Shown: in pieces, positions 43,172 through 52,730 of the stretch
Position numbering within the stretch: the first letter of the stretch is position 1
Layout of the letters: each line of letters opens with the position of its first letter
NCBI RefSeq assembly: GCF_017639855.1
Contig: NZ_CP072115.1
Coordinates: 1,742,501-1,806,500 of the forward strand
DNA from: Streptococcus sp. zg-86
GTDB taxonomy: Bacteria > Bacillota > Bacilli > Lactobacillales > Streptococcaceae
DNA length: 64,000 nucleotides
Reading direction: 5' to 3'
Program-made: the position numbers and the translations under genes
The notes under the pieces: model-generated
Database searches by the model: none
Told to the model about the DNA's origin: nothing
Seen by the model: the letters and a program-made list of their open reading frames with translations, nothing else

Positions 43172-44926
43172 TTATTTCCGTTTTGGTGGGTTGTGAATCG
43201 CTACTCCCAAGACATCTAAGAAGGCTTCGTACATCACTTCTGAGAAGGTTGGGTGTCCGTGGATAGATGCTGCTACATCGTCCACTGTCAATTCTGCTTC
43301 CATGATGGTTGCTGCTTCGTTAATCATTTCAGCTGCTACCGGACCAATAATGTGAACACCGAGGATTTCATGGTATTTCTTATCTGCAATGACTTTGACA
43401 AATCCGTGTGCTTCATTTGAAGCAATGGCACGGCCATTTCCAGTAAAGCTACATCTACCGATTAAGATATCATCTCCGTATTGCTCACGCGCTTGATCCT
43501 CTGTCAAACCAACCATGGCAATTTCTGGATGTGTATAAACGGCTGCTGGTGTGAAATCCAATTTCGCCTTGTGGTGGTTACCCAAAATCGCATTTTCAGC
43601 TGCTACTTCACCCATACGGTAGGCAGCATGCGCCAACATCTTCGTACCATTTACATCACCTGGTGCATAGATACCTGGGATAGATGTTTCTTGGTAGGCA
43701 TTCACTTTAATGCGACCACGATCCATTTCAAGATTGAGATTTTCAAGACCTGCCAATTGTGGCACACGTCCAATTGAAAGAAGGGCTTTTTCAGAAACAA
43801 TTTCTGAACCATCGTTCAACTTGATGGTCAATTGGTTGTTGGCCTCGATGATTTCTGATACACCAACAGATGTCAAGAATTTCATGCCTTTCTTAGAAAG
43901 CACTTTTTGTAATTCAACAGACACTTCACGGTCCATACCTGGGATGATGCGGTCTGCCATTTCTACAACGGTTACTTCTGTACCGTATGAAGCATAGACA
44001 AGTCCAAGTTCCACTCCGACAACTCCACCCCCCATAACAGTGAGGGATTTTGGAATTTCACGAAGATCAAGAATATCATCTGAAGTCAAGACGAGCTTAG
44101 AGTCAATTCCTGGGATATTGATACGGGATACTTTTGAACCTGTCGCAAGAATAACACTACGTCCTTTGATGGTTTGGTCGCCAATTGTCACGGTCTTATC
44201 AGGATTTACTTGACCAAGACCATTGAAAATTGTTACTTTGTTGGCTTTCAAGAGACCTTGTACCCCACCTGTCAATGTCTTAACAACTGAGTTTTTAAAG
44301 TCAACTGTCTTATCCATATCGATTGTATAGTTGGTTGAAGCAAGGTTGATACCACGACCTGCTGCAATCTTCAAACCGTCAAGGATTTCAGCATTTTTGA
44401 GGTACGTTTTGGTTGGGATACATCCTTTGTTCAAGCATGTTCCACCAAATTCTGATTTCTCAACAATAGCAATTTTTCCACCTAATTGTGCACCACGAAT
44501 CGCAGCGTAGTAACCTGCAGGACCTCCACCAACAACGACCACATCGTATTCATCTGCTGCAAGTTCTGCTTTAGGAGCTACAGGAGCTACAGCTGGAGCC
44601 GCTGGTACTTCAAGACCTGCTGCTTTCAAATCTGCTGTTGCTTGAGCAACATCTGCTTTAGGAGCTGCGCCTACTTCAACGACTTCTCCTTCTGCACCGA
44701 TATAGCCGATTACTTCTGTTACAGGTACTGTTTCACCGTTGCCACGAACGATTTTTAGCAAGATTCCTGAATCTTCTGCTTCCAATTCCATACTAGTCTT
44801 ATCAGACATCATTTCTAAGATAACGTCACCTTCGTTGACGACATCACCTTCTTGTTTTTTCCATTCAATGATTTCACCTTCTTGCATGTCAACGCCAAGT
44901 TTCGGCATAATAATTTCAACTGCCAT
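43172..44926 (-). CDS. pdhD: Dihydrolipoyl dehydrogenase (E3) with N-terminal lipoyl domain
   Basis: A 584-residue flavoenzyme reoxidising dihydrolipoamide in the pyruvate/acetoin dehydrogenase complex. A lipoyl domain (1-78, lipoylated K43 in SDKTSME) and an Ala/Pro linker precede the E3 core. That core has the FAD motif VVGGGPAGYYAA, the redox disulfide GGTCLNKGC and the C-terminal HGHPTFSE. The ATG at 44926 matches the family but lacks a ribosome site, and 190 bp separate it from pdhC. The next ATG upstream (44992) is not better. Confidence 0.94.
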   Translation of the reverse strand: MAVEIIMPKLGVDMQEGEIIEWKKQEGDVVNEGDVILEMMSDKTSMELEAEDSGILLKIVRGNGETVPVTEVIGYIGAEGEVVEVGAAPKADVAQATADLKAAGLEVPAAPAVAPVAPKAELAADEYDVVVVGGGPAGYYAAIRGAQLGGKIAIVEKSEFGGTCLNKGCIPTKTYLKNAEILDGLKIAAGRGINLASTNYTIDMDKTVDFKNSVVKTLTGGVQGLLKANKVTIFNGLGQVNPDKTVTIGDQTIKGRSVILATGSKVSRINIPGIDSKLVLTSDDILDLREIPKSLTVMGGGVVGVELGLVYASYGTEVTVVEMADRIIPGMDREVSVELQKVLSKKGMKFLTSVGVSEIIEANNQLTIKLNDGSEIVSEKALLSIGRVPQLAGLENLNLEMDRGRIKVNAYQETSIPGIYAPGDVNGTKMLAHAAYRMGEVAAENAILGNHHKAKLDFTPAAVYTHPEIAMVGLTEDQAREQYGDDILIGRCSFTGNGRAIASNEAHGFVKVIADKKYHEILGVHIIGPVAAEMINEAATIMEAELTVDDVAASIHGHPTFSEVMYEAFLDVLGVAIHNPPKRK

Positions 44927-45116
44927 AATTATGATACAAAGAACGTCAAAATGCGACCGAATTTTAGCACTCCAACACAGGATGGTTTGCATCCAAGAAG
45001 GACTATCTAAATTCCGAGCATTTAGTTCGTGTTCAAATCAAACGAACTCGTTCTACATCCTTTCTTTATTTTGTTTAAAAGCTCTTCTACTGATAACGTA
45101 TACCGTTATTTCGTAC

Positions 45117-46505
45117 TCAAATCAACAATTCCAATGGATTCTCAAGTAAATTCTTGAGATCCACCATAAACTTAGCACCATTCATACCGTCAATAATACG
45201 GTGGTCAATGGTCAAGCAGAGAGCCATAATTGGACGGATTTTGATTTCGCCGTCGATTACGACTGGTGTTTGAACAGTTGAAGCAACTCCGAGAATTGCT
45301 GAGTTTGGTTGGTTAATAATTGGGTTAAAGGTCTTGGTACCAAACATACCAAGGTTGGTAATAGAGAAGGTTGAACCAGACATTTCTGCCCCTTTCAACT
45401 TACCTGATTGCGCTTTTTTGATGACATCTTTTGATGCGACAACAAAGTCCGAAAGGCTCATCTTATCTGCACCATGTACTACTGGCACGACCAAGCCATC
45501 ATCCAAACCAACGGCAATTCCAAGGTTAACAAATTTATGCAACTCAATTTCTTGGGCATCGTTGATGAGAGATGCGTTCATATAGCGGTGTTCTTCCTTC
45601 ATAAGAGTACGAGTAACCGCTAAACCAATCAAGTCGGTAAAGGTAACTTTCAAACCTGTCTTATTCATGATTGGCTCAAGGACTTGCTTACGAAGTGCCA
45701 TCAAGTTGGTCATGTCAATATCATAGTTGAGCGTAAAGGTTGGTGCCGTCAAGTAAGAGTTGACCATTCCTTTTGAAATAGCCTTACGCATTGGACTCAT
45801 CTTGATGATTTCAACACCTTCTGGCAATTCTTTGGCTGGTTTTTCTGCTGCTTTTGCTGCAGTTGGCTCTACAGCTGCTGGTTGTTTCGCTGCTAGAGCT
45901 GCAAGAATATCTTCTTTGACAATCTTACCATTGACACCTGTTCCAACAAGCTCTTCAAGATTGATTCCTTTGTCAGCTGCCATTCGTCGAGCAAGTGGTG
46001 TCGCTTTAGGAGCAGCACCCTTGAAGTCTTCCACATCTGACTTATGCACACGACCATTCGCACCTGTTCCTGGAACAAGTCCAAGGTCAATATCCAAGTC
46101 ACGGGCTAATTTACGTGCCGCTGGGGTTGCGCGTACTTTTCCACCACCTTGTGGCTTGGCAGCTGGTGTCGGAGCAGCTACTACAGCAACTGGAGCTGAT
46201 TCAACAGAAGCAGTTTCTGTTACTTCTGGTGCAGGCGCTGAACTTGCAACTACATCCACACTTTCACCTTCTGCTCCGAGATAGGCAATGACTTCTGTAA
46301 CAGGAACAGTTGCGCCATTCCCATGAACAATTTTAAGAAGAACACCGGAATCTTCTGCTTCTAATTCCATGCTGGTCTTATCAGACATCATTTCCAAGAG
46401 GACATCGCCTTCATTGACAACATCACCTTCTTGCTTCTTCCACTCGATGATTTCACCTTCTTGCATGTCTACACCGAGTTTAGGCATGATAATTTCTATT
46501 GCCAT
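45117..46505 (-). CDS. pdhC: Dihydrolipoamide acetyltransferase (E2)
   Basis: A 462-residue E2 core subunit. One lipoyl domain (1-78, K43) is followed by two peripheral subunit-binding domains (about 124-160 and 170-206; ATPAARKLARDLDIDL and ATPLARRMAADKGINLE). The catalytic domain carries DHRIIDGMNG. The lipoyl domain is almost identical to that of PdhD. Two binding domains are typical of this streptococcal E2 type. Annotated acoC in some genomes; the complex serves as pyruvate dehydrogenase. Confidence 0.95.
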   Translation of the reverse strand: MAIEIIMPKLGVDMQEGEIIEWKKQEGDVVNEGDVLLEMMSDKTSMELEAEDSGVLLKIVHGNGATVPVTEVIAYLGAEGESVDVVASSAPAPEVTETASVESAPVAVVAAPTPAAKPQGGGKVRATPAARKLARDLDIDLGLVPGTGANGRVHKSDVEDFKGAAPKATPLARRMAADKGINLEELVGTGVNGKIVKEDILAALAAKQPAAVEPTAAKAAEKPAKELPEGVEIIKMSPMRKAISKGMVNSYLTAPTFTLNYDIDMTNLMALRKQVLEPIMNKTGLKVTFTDLIGLAVTRTLMKEEHRYMNASLINDAQEIELHKFVNLGIAVGLDDGLVVPVVHGADKMSLSDFVVASKDVIKKAQSGKLKGAEMSGSTFSITNLGMFGTKTFNPIINQPNSAILGVASTVQTPVVIDGEIKIRPIMALCLTIDHRIIDGMNGAKFMVDLKNLLENPLELLI

Positions 46506-46594
46506 CTAATCTTCCTTTCTGTTTTTCCCTGCTTTTCAGTTAGAAAACAAGGGAGCGACGGCTGTGAATCATCACAAAACCGTCTTCCTTTCTT

Positions 46595-47590
46595 TTACCC
46601 TTTATTCACTTGTTTGTAAATTGCAGCTTTAATTTTTTCAACACTTGGTAAGACTGCATTTTCAAGAATGTTAGCGTAAGGAACAGGAACGTCATCAGAA
46701 GCGATACGAACAACTGGCGCATCTAGGTAGTCAAATGCTTCGCTTTCTGTAATAATAGAAGCAATTTCACCGATGAAACCACCTGTTTTGTAAGCATCAT
46801 TCACTAAAATAACTTTTCCAGTTTTCTTCACAGAATTGATAATCAATTCTTTATCAAGTGGAATAAGCGTACGTGGGTCAACCACTTCTACACTAATTCC
46901 TTCTGCTGCTACTTCATCAGCTGCTTGAAGCACACGTTCCAACATACGACCATAAGACACGATTGTTACGTCTGTTCCCTCACGTTTGATTTCCCCTTTT
47001 CCAAGTGGGATATAGAAGTCTGGATCAAGGTTAACTTCTTCCTTTTTACCATAAAGTGCTTTTGGCTCTAAGAAGATAACTGGGTTGTTGTCCAAAATAG
47101 AAGATTTCAAGAGCCCTTTGGCATCGTTAGCTGTACCTGGTGCCACTACCTTGATTCCTGGAATATGCGTCAACCATGCTTCAAGTGATTGAGAGTGTTG
47201 AGCTGCTGATCCAATCCCTGATCCTGAAGCTACACGGAAAGTGACTGGGGTTTTCAAACCACCACCAAACATATAGTTGGTTTTAGCTGCTTGGTTGACA
47301 ATGGCATCAAGGGCAATGGTAATAAAGTCCATGAAGGTCAAGTCAACAATTGGACGAAGACCTGTCTGAGCCGCTCCTACTGCTGAACCAGCAATCGCTG
47401 CTTCTGAGATAGGTGTGTCGCGAACACGTTTTTCACCAAATTCTTCCAACATCCCCACAGATGTTCCAAAATCTCCACCATAGATTCCTACGTCTTCTCC
47501 CATTAAGAATACGCGCTCATCTTTACGCATTTCCTCGCTTTGAGCTAAGTTAATCGCTTCACGCAAGGCCATTACTTTTGTTTCAGTCAT
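46595..47590 (-). CDS. pdhB: Pyruvate (acetoin) dehydrogenase E1 beta subunit
   Basis: A 331-residue E1 beta subunit, the transketolase-like half that completes the thiamine diphosphate site. VFLMGEDVGIYGGDFG near the N-terminus and the C-terminal EVVDPRTLIPLD are characteristic. GGAGAAAAAC precedes the ATG. Gaps to pdhA (91 bp) and pdhC (89 bp) are clean, so one operon pdhABCD is likely. Confidence 0.95.
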   Translation of the reverse strand: MTETKVMALREAINLAQSEEMRKDERVFLMGEDVGIYGGDFGTSVGMLEEFGEKRVRDTPISEAAIAGSAVGAAQTGLRPIVDLTFMDFITIALDAIVNQAAKTNYMFGGGLKTPVTFRVASGSGIGSAAQHSQSLEAWLTHIPGIKVVAPGTANDAKGLLKSSILDNNPVIFLEPKALYGKKEEVNLDPDFYIPLGKGEIKREGTDVTIVSYGRMLERVLQAADEVAAEGISVEVVDPRTLIPLDKELIINSVKKTGKVILVNDAYKTGGFIGEIASIITESEAFDYLDAPVVRIASDDVPVPYANILENAVLPSVEKIKAAIYKQVNKG

Positions 47591-47681
47591 GTTTTTCTCC
47601 TAGAAAATATCAAATCTTGGTTCCTTTAAATGGAACTCTTTCAATCGTTTTCGATAACTATGCTTATGCTTTACCTATCTA

Positions 47682-48650
47682 TTAGTCCACAAAAACATCT
47701 TCATAAGCGATAGAAATGTCTGGATCTGGACTTTCTTGGGCAAACTTCACAGACGCTTCTACTTCTTCTGCAACTTGTGCTTCAATAGCATCCAATTCTT
47801 CGTCTGTTGCAATCTTGTTTTCTGTCAAGTAAGCACGGTATTTTTTAAGTGGATCTTTTGCCTTCCAAGCGTCTACTTCTTCTTTGGTGCGGTAGACACC
47901 AGCATCAGCTGTTGAATGTCCAAACCAACGATACGATTCAACCTCTACAAGAGCAGGACCATTTCCAGCACGCACGTATTCAATGACTTCGTGCATTTTT
48001 TCGTAGACCGCTACAACATCATTTCCATCTTCCACATAATGACCTGGCATACCATAGGCATCTGCACGAAGGTAGAGATGAGGGATTTTTGTTGAATACG
48101 TAATATCTGTTGAAATACCATAACGGTTGTTAATAATGAAGAAGATAACTGGCAAATTCCAAACAGCAGCCAAGTTCATTGACTCATGGAAGCTACCTTC
48201 ATTGGTTGCTGAATCTCCTGAAAAAGCAATGACAATGTTATCTGTTCCAAGATATTGTTGAGTTAAAGCTGCACCGACTGCAAGGGCATAACCACCACCA
48301 ACGATACCATTTGTTCCATAATTTCCTTTTTCGAGGTTGGCCAAGTGCATAGAACCACCACGTCCTTTTGAAGAACCTGTTGCTTTTCCAGCAAGCTCCG
48401 CCATCATTGCATTGATGTCAATTCCTTTGGCAATGGTTTGACCATGACCACGGTGATTTGAGAAGATAATGTCTTGATCTGTCAAATCCGCAATTGCACC
48501 AACAGAAGCTGCCTCTTCTCCGACTGAGAAGTGAGTCATCCCCTGTACAAATCCACGACGAACCAATTTGTTCAGTTTCATATCCACATCACGGATTTGT
48601 TGCATTTTCAAAAACATATCTAAATGTTTTTCTTTAGAAATAGATACCAT
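47682..48650 (-). CDS. pdhA: Pyruvate (acetoin) dehydrogenase E1 alpha subunit
   Basis: A 322-residue thiamine-diphosphate enzyme decarboxylating pyruvate. The TPP motif is FSGDSATNEGSFHESMN ... IINN. The phosphorylation-loop region of family members shows YRWFGHSTADAG. The start at 48650 follows GGAGG with five-base spacing. First gene of the operon, behind a clear promoter. Confidence 0.95.
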   Translation of the reverse strand: MVSISKEKHLDMFLKMQQIRDVDMKLNKLVRRGFVQGMTHFSVGEEAASVGAIADLTDQDIIFSNHRGHGQTIAKGIDINAMMAELAGKATGSSKGRGGSMHLANLEKGNYGTNGIVGGGYALAVGAALTQQYLGTDNIVIAFSGDSATNEGSFHESMNLAAVWNLPVIFFIINNRYGISTDITYSTKIPHLYLRADAYGMPGHYVEDGNDVVAVYEKMHEVIEYVRAGNGPALVEVESYRWFGHSTADAGVYRTKEEVDAWKAKDPLKKYRAYLTENKIATDEELDAIEAQVAEEVEASVKFAQESPDPDISIAYEDVFVD

Positions 48651-48682
48651 AATTTCCTCCAAAGTATTTCTGTTTCCCTTCT

Positions 48683-48711
48683 ATCATAATGCAAAAATTC
48701 ACAAATTGCAA
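48683..48711 (-). promoter_or_regulatory. pdhABCD promoter
   Basis: Minus-strand TTGCAA (48706-48711), exactly 17 bp, TATGAT (48683-48688), about 33 bp before pdhA. Confidence 0.7.
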
Positions 48712-48822
48712 ATAATTTAACCGTTTTCCCATTCTTCTCACAATTTGGAAAAAACCTTATCTTCGTGCGTTTTTTCACAATTTTTCAGGATTATTTCTTA
48801 TCATATGTTCTTTTTTTCACAA
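48698..48822. promoter_or_regulatory. Four regularly spaced TTCACAA half-sites
   Basis: TTCACAA at 48698, CTCACAA at 48737, TTCACAA at 48774 and TTCACAA at 48816, all in the same direction and 37-42 bp apart, about four helical turns. The first lies inside the pdhA promoter spacer. TTCACAA is the half-site of the redox regulator Rex, but no full palindrome is seen, so the binding protein is open. Confidence 0.4.
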
Positions 48823-48881
48823 ACTTATTTTTCCCATTGAATCGTCAACCATTTTATGGTAAGATAGCCGTGGAGGTCGCT

Positions 48882-49544
48882 ATGGATTTCGATTTATTTC
48901 TACTGATTTGCAACTATATTGGTACTATTTCCTTTGCTGTATCTGGAACGATTAAGGGCTTCAAGAAGAAACTCGATATTTTTGGTATTACACTACTAGC
49001 CACGATTACGGCTATTGGTGGTGGAGTGATTCGGGATACCATGGTCAATCAGATTCCCGCTGCTCTTGTTGAGCCTTCTTCTATCTATCTCTCAATCGTT
49101 GTATCCATTATCATGTACCTGTTTGTTATCATGAAGAAGAATGAATCCCCACGCGACAAGACTCTCTATCATTTTCTTAGTAAGACCAACCTTGTCTTTG
49201 ATGCAATTGGCCTGGTTATCTTTGCCTTAATTGGAGCTAGCACCGGTGTTGAATTAGGATTGAATGGTTTGACATCAGGGATTTTAGCGGCCTTGACTGG
49301 GGTTGGGGGAGGAATTGTACGAGATTTATTGGTCAATGAGACTCCCCTTGTCTTGAAAGAAGATGTCTATGCTGTGCTGGCTCTTTTTACAGGGATTAGC
49401 TACCATATCCTTGTCCTTGACTGGAAATTAGCACGAATCCCTACTTTTATCAGCCTCTTTTTCATCTTCCTACTCATCCGCTTGCTCGTTATCAAATACC
49501 ACCTCAACCTCCCCAATATGGAAAAACCACTCAAAAAACGCTGA
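48882..49544 (+). CDS. TRIC/UPF0126 family membrane channel protein
   Basis: A 220-residue membrane protein with about seven helices and two internal repeats. Each repeat carries the glycine-rich motif of this family: AIGGGVIRDTMV and GVGGGIVRDLLV. Prokaryotic relatives act as trimeric cation channels; substrate here unknown. The ATG at 48882 has GGAGG five bases upstream; a longer frame from 48765 lacks a site. Divergent from pdhA. Confidence 0.9.
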   Translation: MDFDLFLLICNYIGTISFAVSGTIKGFKKKLDIFGITLLATITAIGGGVIRDTMVNQIPAALVEPSSIYLSIVVSIIMYLFVIMKKNESPRDKTLYHFLSKTNLVFDAIGLVIFALIGASTGVELGLNGLTSGILAALTGVGGGIVRDLLVNETPLVLKEDVYAVLALFTGISYHILVLDWKLARIPTFISLFFIFLLIRLLVIKYHLNLPNMEKPLKKR

Positions 49545-49558
49545 ACATCAGCGTTTTT
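49535..49558 (+). terminator. Terminator overlapping the TRIC stop codon
   Basis: Perfect stem AAAACGCTGA / TCAGCGTTTT with an ACA loop and a following T. The stop codon TGA is part of the stem. Confidence 0.8.
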
Positions 49559-49629
49559 CTCTTTATCATTTCCAAGAAGCAAAACATCAAGCATTTAGAG
49601 TATCTGCCATCATTCCTATCTTATGCTCT

Positions 49630-49715
49630 CATCTGACTAGGTAACGAGACCACCGATTGAACTGTCACTCATCCAGGCAAGTTAACAAGATTAGAATGTA
49701 ATTTTTGACGAGTAT
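49630..49715 (-). repeat. Degenerate BOX-like element, copy E
   Basis: The end ATACTCGTCAAAAATTAC (read from 49715) matches the family, then TTGTTAACTTGCCTGG. The other end is worn (CTAGTCAGATGAGAG). It fills part of the 270-bp convergent gap between the TRIC and ECF genes; the rest of 49559-49818 shows nothing. Confidence 0.5.
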
Positions 49716-49818
49716 AACTTTGTTCAGGTATTATCAAACAAGCATTGATCAGGCTATCATCATTCAACTAGTGATACAAAAGGCTCACATCAATGCATTT
49801 CAATCATTTATAGACTGA

Positions 49819-51267
49819 CTAGCCCTCAGCTTCTTTTCCCATTGCTAATTTCTCAACATCAACCACTTTATCACAAATCCTAGCGAGCAATTCATCATCG
49901 TGAGAGATGAGGAGGACAAGTTTTCCTTTTGATTTTAAAAGCTCAAGTTGAGCTGCTAGTTGCTCCATTTGCTCTCTATCAAGACCACTGGAAGGCTCAT
50001 CAAAGATAAAAATTTCTTTGTTGCTAAATAGGCTAGCTGCTATTATCAAGCGCTGTTGCTCTCCCATGGATAAACTCATCGGATGACGATCTAAGAGATG
50101 TGAAAGCCGAAAAGCACGTAATACGTCCTCATCCAACTGATCTATGCCCAACCCCAAGCGCAATTCTTTCTCTACTCGCTCTGTAATCAATTGCTGGCGG
50201 ACATCTTGCATAACATAGGCGATTCTTGCGAGGCGTTTTCGTGCAGGTAAGGATTCTCCCTGCCAGCTGACAACACCTGTCTTATCCCCTTCTAAGCCGA
50301 CAAGAGAACGAGCAAAACTCGTCTTACCAGAGCCATTTGCCCCAATCAAGCCTACAACCTGACCAGCAGCAAGCACTAGCTCATTCACTTGATAAAGATA
50401 CTTAGCTTGATGATGGACACGAAACTGTCGTAAGATAAGACCTGTCGGGTCATTGGTAAAGGCTCGTGCCATTTCCTTGACCTGTGCTTGAAAAGGAGCT
50501 GTATCAGATGTTCGTAAACCTAATTCCTGTCTTTTTTCCTCAGAATAGGCAAGAAAGCCACTTGCTGAGGTTGCCTCTATCAATGTCCCTTCACGGAAAT
50601 AGGCGTAGGAATCTGCTATCTCTTTCAAATAGGCCAGACGATGTTCTGCAATAATCAGGGTCTTACCCTGTTTTTTTAATACCCTCAATAATTCCTGTAC
50701 TCGCTCGACACCTCGTGCATCAAGATTGGCAGTCGGTTCATCAAAAACCATAATGTCTGTTCCCTGCATGGCTGCTGTGCTAATCGCTACGACCTGCTTT
50801 TGCCCACCAGACAACTTTTCCATGTCTTCATGCAATAAGGAAGTTAGTTGACATTGTTCTACTACCTCTGCCAATCGGTTTGAAATAGCCTCTCGTGGCA
50901 TCCCTTGATTTTCACAGGGGAAAACTAATTCTTGTAACACTTCTTGATGAAAAAATTGTGTCGCTGGATTTTGAAAAACAGACGCCACTTGATAAGCTGA
51001 TTCTTCCACGCTACTTTCTTGATAGGATAGGGGACCAATTCGCAAACTTCCCTCAATCTCTCCTTGATAATACTCAGGAACCAAGCCATTGATGAGATGA
51101 AGAAAGGAAGATTTTCCCGAACCACTCGGACCACATAAGACAAGACACTCACCCTTCTTCACTTGTAAGGCCCCGACCTGACAAGCTATGGTCTGACTAG
51201 ACGCATATCGAAGCTGTACATTACGAGCTTCTAGTTGAATTTTAGGATAAGAAAGCTGAGACACCAT
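49819..51267 (-). CDS. Second ECF transporter duplicated ATPase
   Basis: A 482-residue fused double ABC ATPase. Walker A motifs are GPSGSGKSS and GANGSGKTS. Signature motifs are LSGGQKQV and the degenerate SLSMGEQQR. Walker B sites are MVFDEPTANLD and FIFDEPSSGLD. Its start overlaps the EcfT gene by 37 bp. With the next two genes it forms a complete S-T-A transporter operon, distinct from the one at 35 kb. Confidence 0.92.
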   Translation of the reverse strand: MVSQLSYPKIQLEARNVQLRYASSQTIACQVGALQVKKGECLVLCGPSGSGKSSFLHLINGLVPEYYQGEIEGSLRIGPLSYQESSVEESAYQVASVFQNPATQFFHQEVLQELVFPCENQGMPREAISNRLAEVVEQCQLTSLLHEDMEKLSGGQKQVVAISTAAMQGTDIMVFDEPTANLDARGVERVQELLRVLKKQGKTLIIAEHRLAYLKEIADSYAYFREGTLIEATSASGFLAYSEEKRQELGLRTSDTAPFQAQVKEMARAFTNDPTGLILRQFRVHHQAKYLYQVNELVLAAGQVVGLIGANGSGKTSFARSLVGLEGDKTGVVSWQGESLPARKRLARIAYVMQDVRQQLITERVEKELRLGLGIDQLDEDVLRAFRLSHLLDRHPMSLSMGEQQRLIIAASLFSNKEIFIFDEPSSGLDREQMEQLAAQLELLKSKGKLVLLISHDDELLARICDKVVDVEKLAMGKEAEG

Positions 51268-51890
51268 ACACAGATACTCCAATCTAGCCAGGTCCAACGG
51301 GACTGGACAAATTCACTTGGTCTATTGGTCATCGCAATCCCCTTGGTCAAGGTTGCAATGGTCAAATCCTGAGCCGAGCGCAATAGTGACATCATCAAGG
51401 GAACTAGGACACATTCCAAATAGCGATGTGGCTGTAAGAGAACATCTCGCTTTCTCAGAAAAATCCCCCTTGTCTTCAAGGAAACATGCACCACTCGCAC
51501 CTCTTTTTTTATCAGCGGTAAGAAGCGAAACATGACACCCAAGGTCAGCAAAAAACTCTCTGGCACATGCCATTTTCTCAGACCATGGATCAATTCATAG
51601 GCCGAGGTCGTCAACAGAAGAAAATGCCCAGCCATTAAGGGAACCCAGATATGGCTAAGCATAAAGGTAAAGCGAAAGAGCCACATGGGAAGAATAGCCA
51701 CTTGACTCATCTGATAGACCAAAAGATAACCTAGTATCGTCACAAGTGCCATTTTGAAGCGACCGACAAGCAGACAACAAACTGCAATTCCTACTAGTAG
51801 ATAAGCACGCTCCCAATCCGTCACATGCAGACCATAGGTAACTCCTGCAAAAATACTTAGCAGGACCTTGCTTCTGGCATCAAATCTCAT
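51231..51890 (-). CDS. Second ECF transporter transmembrane subunit (EcfT-like)
   Basis: A 219-residue membrane protein with several hydrophobic helices and the first coupling segment visible as LKTRGIFLR. The second motif is weak (ATLTKGIAM). Shorter than the EcfT at 34628. It overlaps the S component by four bases and the ATPase by 37, so all three are translationally coupled. Confidence 0.85.
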   Translation of the reverse strand: MRFDARSKVLLSIFAGVTYGLHVTDWERAYLLVGIAVCCLLVGRFKMALVTILGYLLVYQMSQVAILPMWLFRFTFMLSHIWVPLMAGHFLLLTTSAYELIHGLRKWHVPESFLLTLGVMFRFLPLIKKEVRVVHVSLKTRGIFLRKRDVLLQPHRYLECVLVPLMMSLLRSAQDLTIATLTKGIAMTNRPSEFVQSRWTWLDWSICVWCLSFLILKFN

Positions 51891-52480
51891 TGCAACAACC
51901 CCGATTTTTTGAAGGATTTATCGACCATTTTTTGTCCTATAACAGCTCCAATCACAGCTCCAATGATAATAGTGGCAGAAAGCCACAAAACATTTCCAAC
52001 CGTGAAATCAACCATGACTCGAGCAATGTATTCTGCAGACTTTCCACGCGCTAAAAGATTTGCCTCATAGGCATCCTTCATCAACCACATGAGAATGATC
52101 GGCCCTAAATTTCCAAAAGAAAAAATGGTAAAACTCACAATATTAAGCCATTTTTGTTGGTATTGACCTTGCTTAGCTACAAAATCTCCTGCAATCCCAA
52201 AGACTAAACTAGGTAGAAAGGCTGAGGTCATGTAGCCTGACAAAAAAAAGAAACAAGCCATAACACCACTCACCAGACTAATCGAGCCAAATTTTCCCAC
52301 TTTAGAGAGCAGTACCATATAGACTGGACCGCCTATCACAGCTGAAAAAGCTGGTGCATACATCATATTCCCTGAACGGTCAAATACGGCTGCGATTAAT
52401 GTTCCAAGCCCGACACATAAGAAATACAGAGCTGCAAAAGCTCCTGTCACCATAATATCTTTCACCTTTAATTGTTTCAT
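51887..52480 (-). CDS. ECF S component of the Trep_Strep/MptS type
   Basis: A 197-residue membrane protein with about five to six helices, matching the Trep_Strep family of putative ECF substrate-binding subunits (VKDIMVTGAFAALYFLC; FDRSGNMMYAPAF). The ligand is unproven. ATGATG offers starts at 52483 and 52480, both behind GGAG; the second is better spaced. First gene of a dedicated ECF operon. Confidence 0.82.
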   Translation of the reverse strand: MKQLKVKDIMVTGAFAALYFLCVGLGTLIAAVFDRSGNMMYAPAFSAVIGGPVYMVLLSKVGKFGSISLVSGVMACFFFLSGYMTSAFLPSLVFGIAGDFVAKQGQYQQKWLNIVSFTIFSFGNLGPIILMWLMKDAYEANLLARGKSAEYIARVMVDFTVGNVLWLSATIIIGAVIGAVIGQKMVDKSFKKSGLLQ

Positions 52481-52683
52481 CATCTTCTCCGTCACCATTG
52501 AGAATTCCTAGCAAATCCTCTTCATTATTGCCTTTGATACATATCTTCAACAGATAGCACCCTACCAAAAAGAACAAATTCTATCTAATATCAAACAGGC
52601 ATCGTTTGTGACTATTATAACACGCTTTAAATTATCTGTAAATTTTAATATAGGAAACTGAGCAGATTATCTGCATTCTTTAT

Positions 52684-52691
52684 GCTATAAT
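52684..52691 (+). promoter_or_regulatory. Promoter of the lipoprotein gene
   Basis: TGCTATAAT (extended -10, with TATAAT at 52686-52691), 40 bp before the ATG. The -35 is poor. Confidence 0.6.
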
Positions 52692-52730
52692 AAAGCTAGT
52701 TATTTACCTATTCATGCAAAAGGAGAGCCT

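Noticed and set aside
44927..44992. 22-residue extension of PdhD
   Set aside because: The lipoyl domain begins exactly at 44926 and the upstream ATG has no ribosome site.
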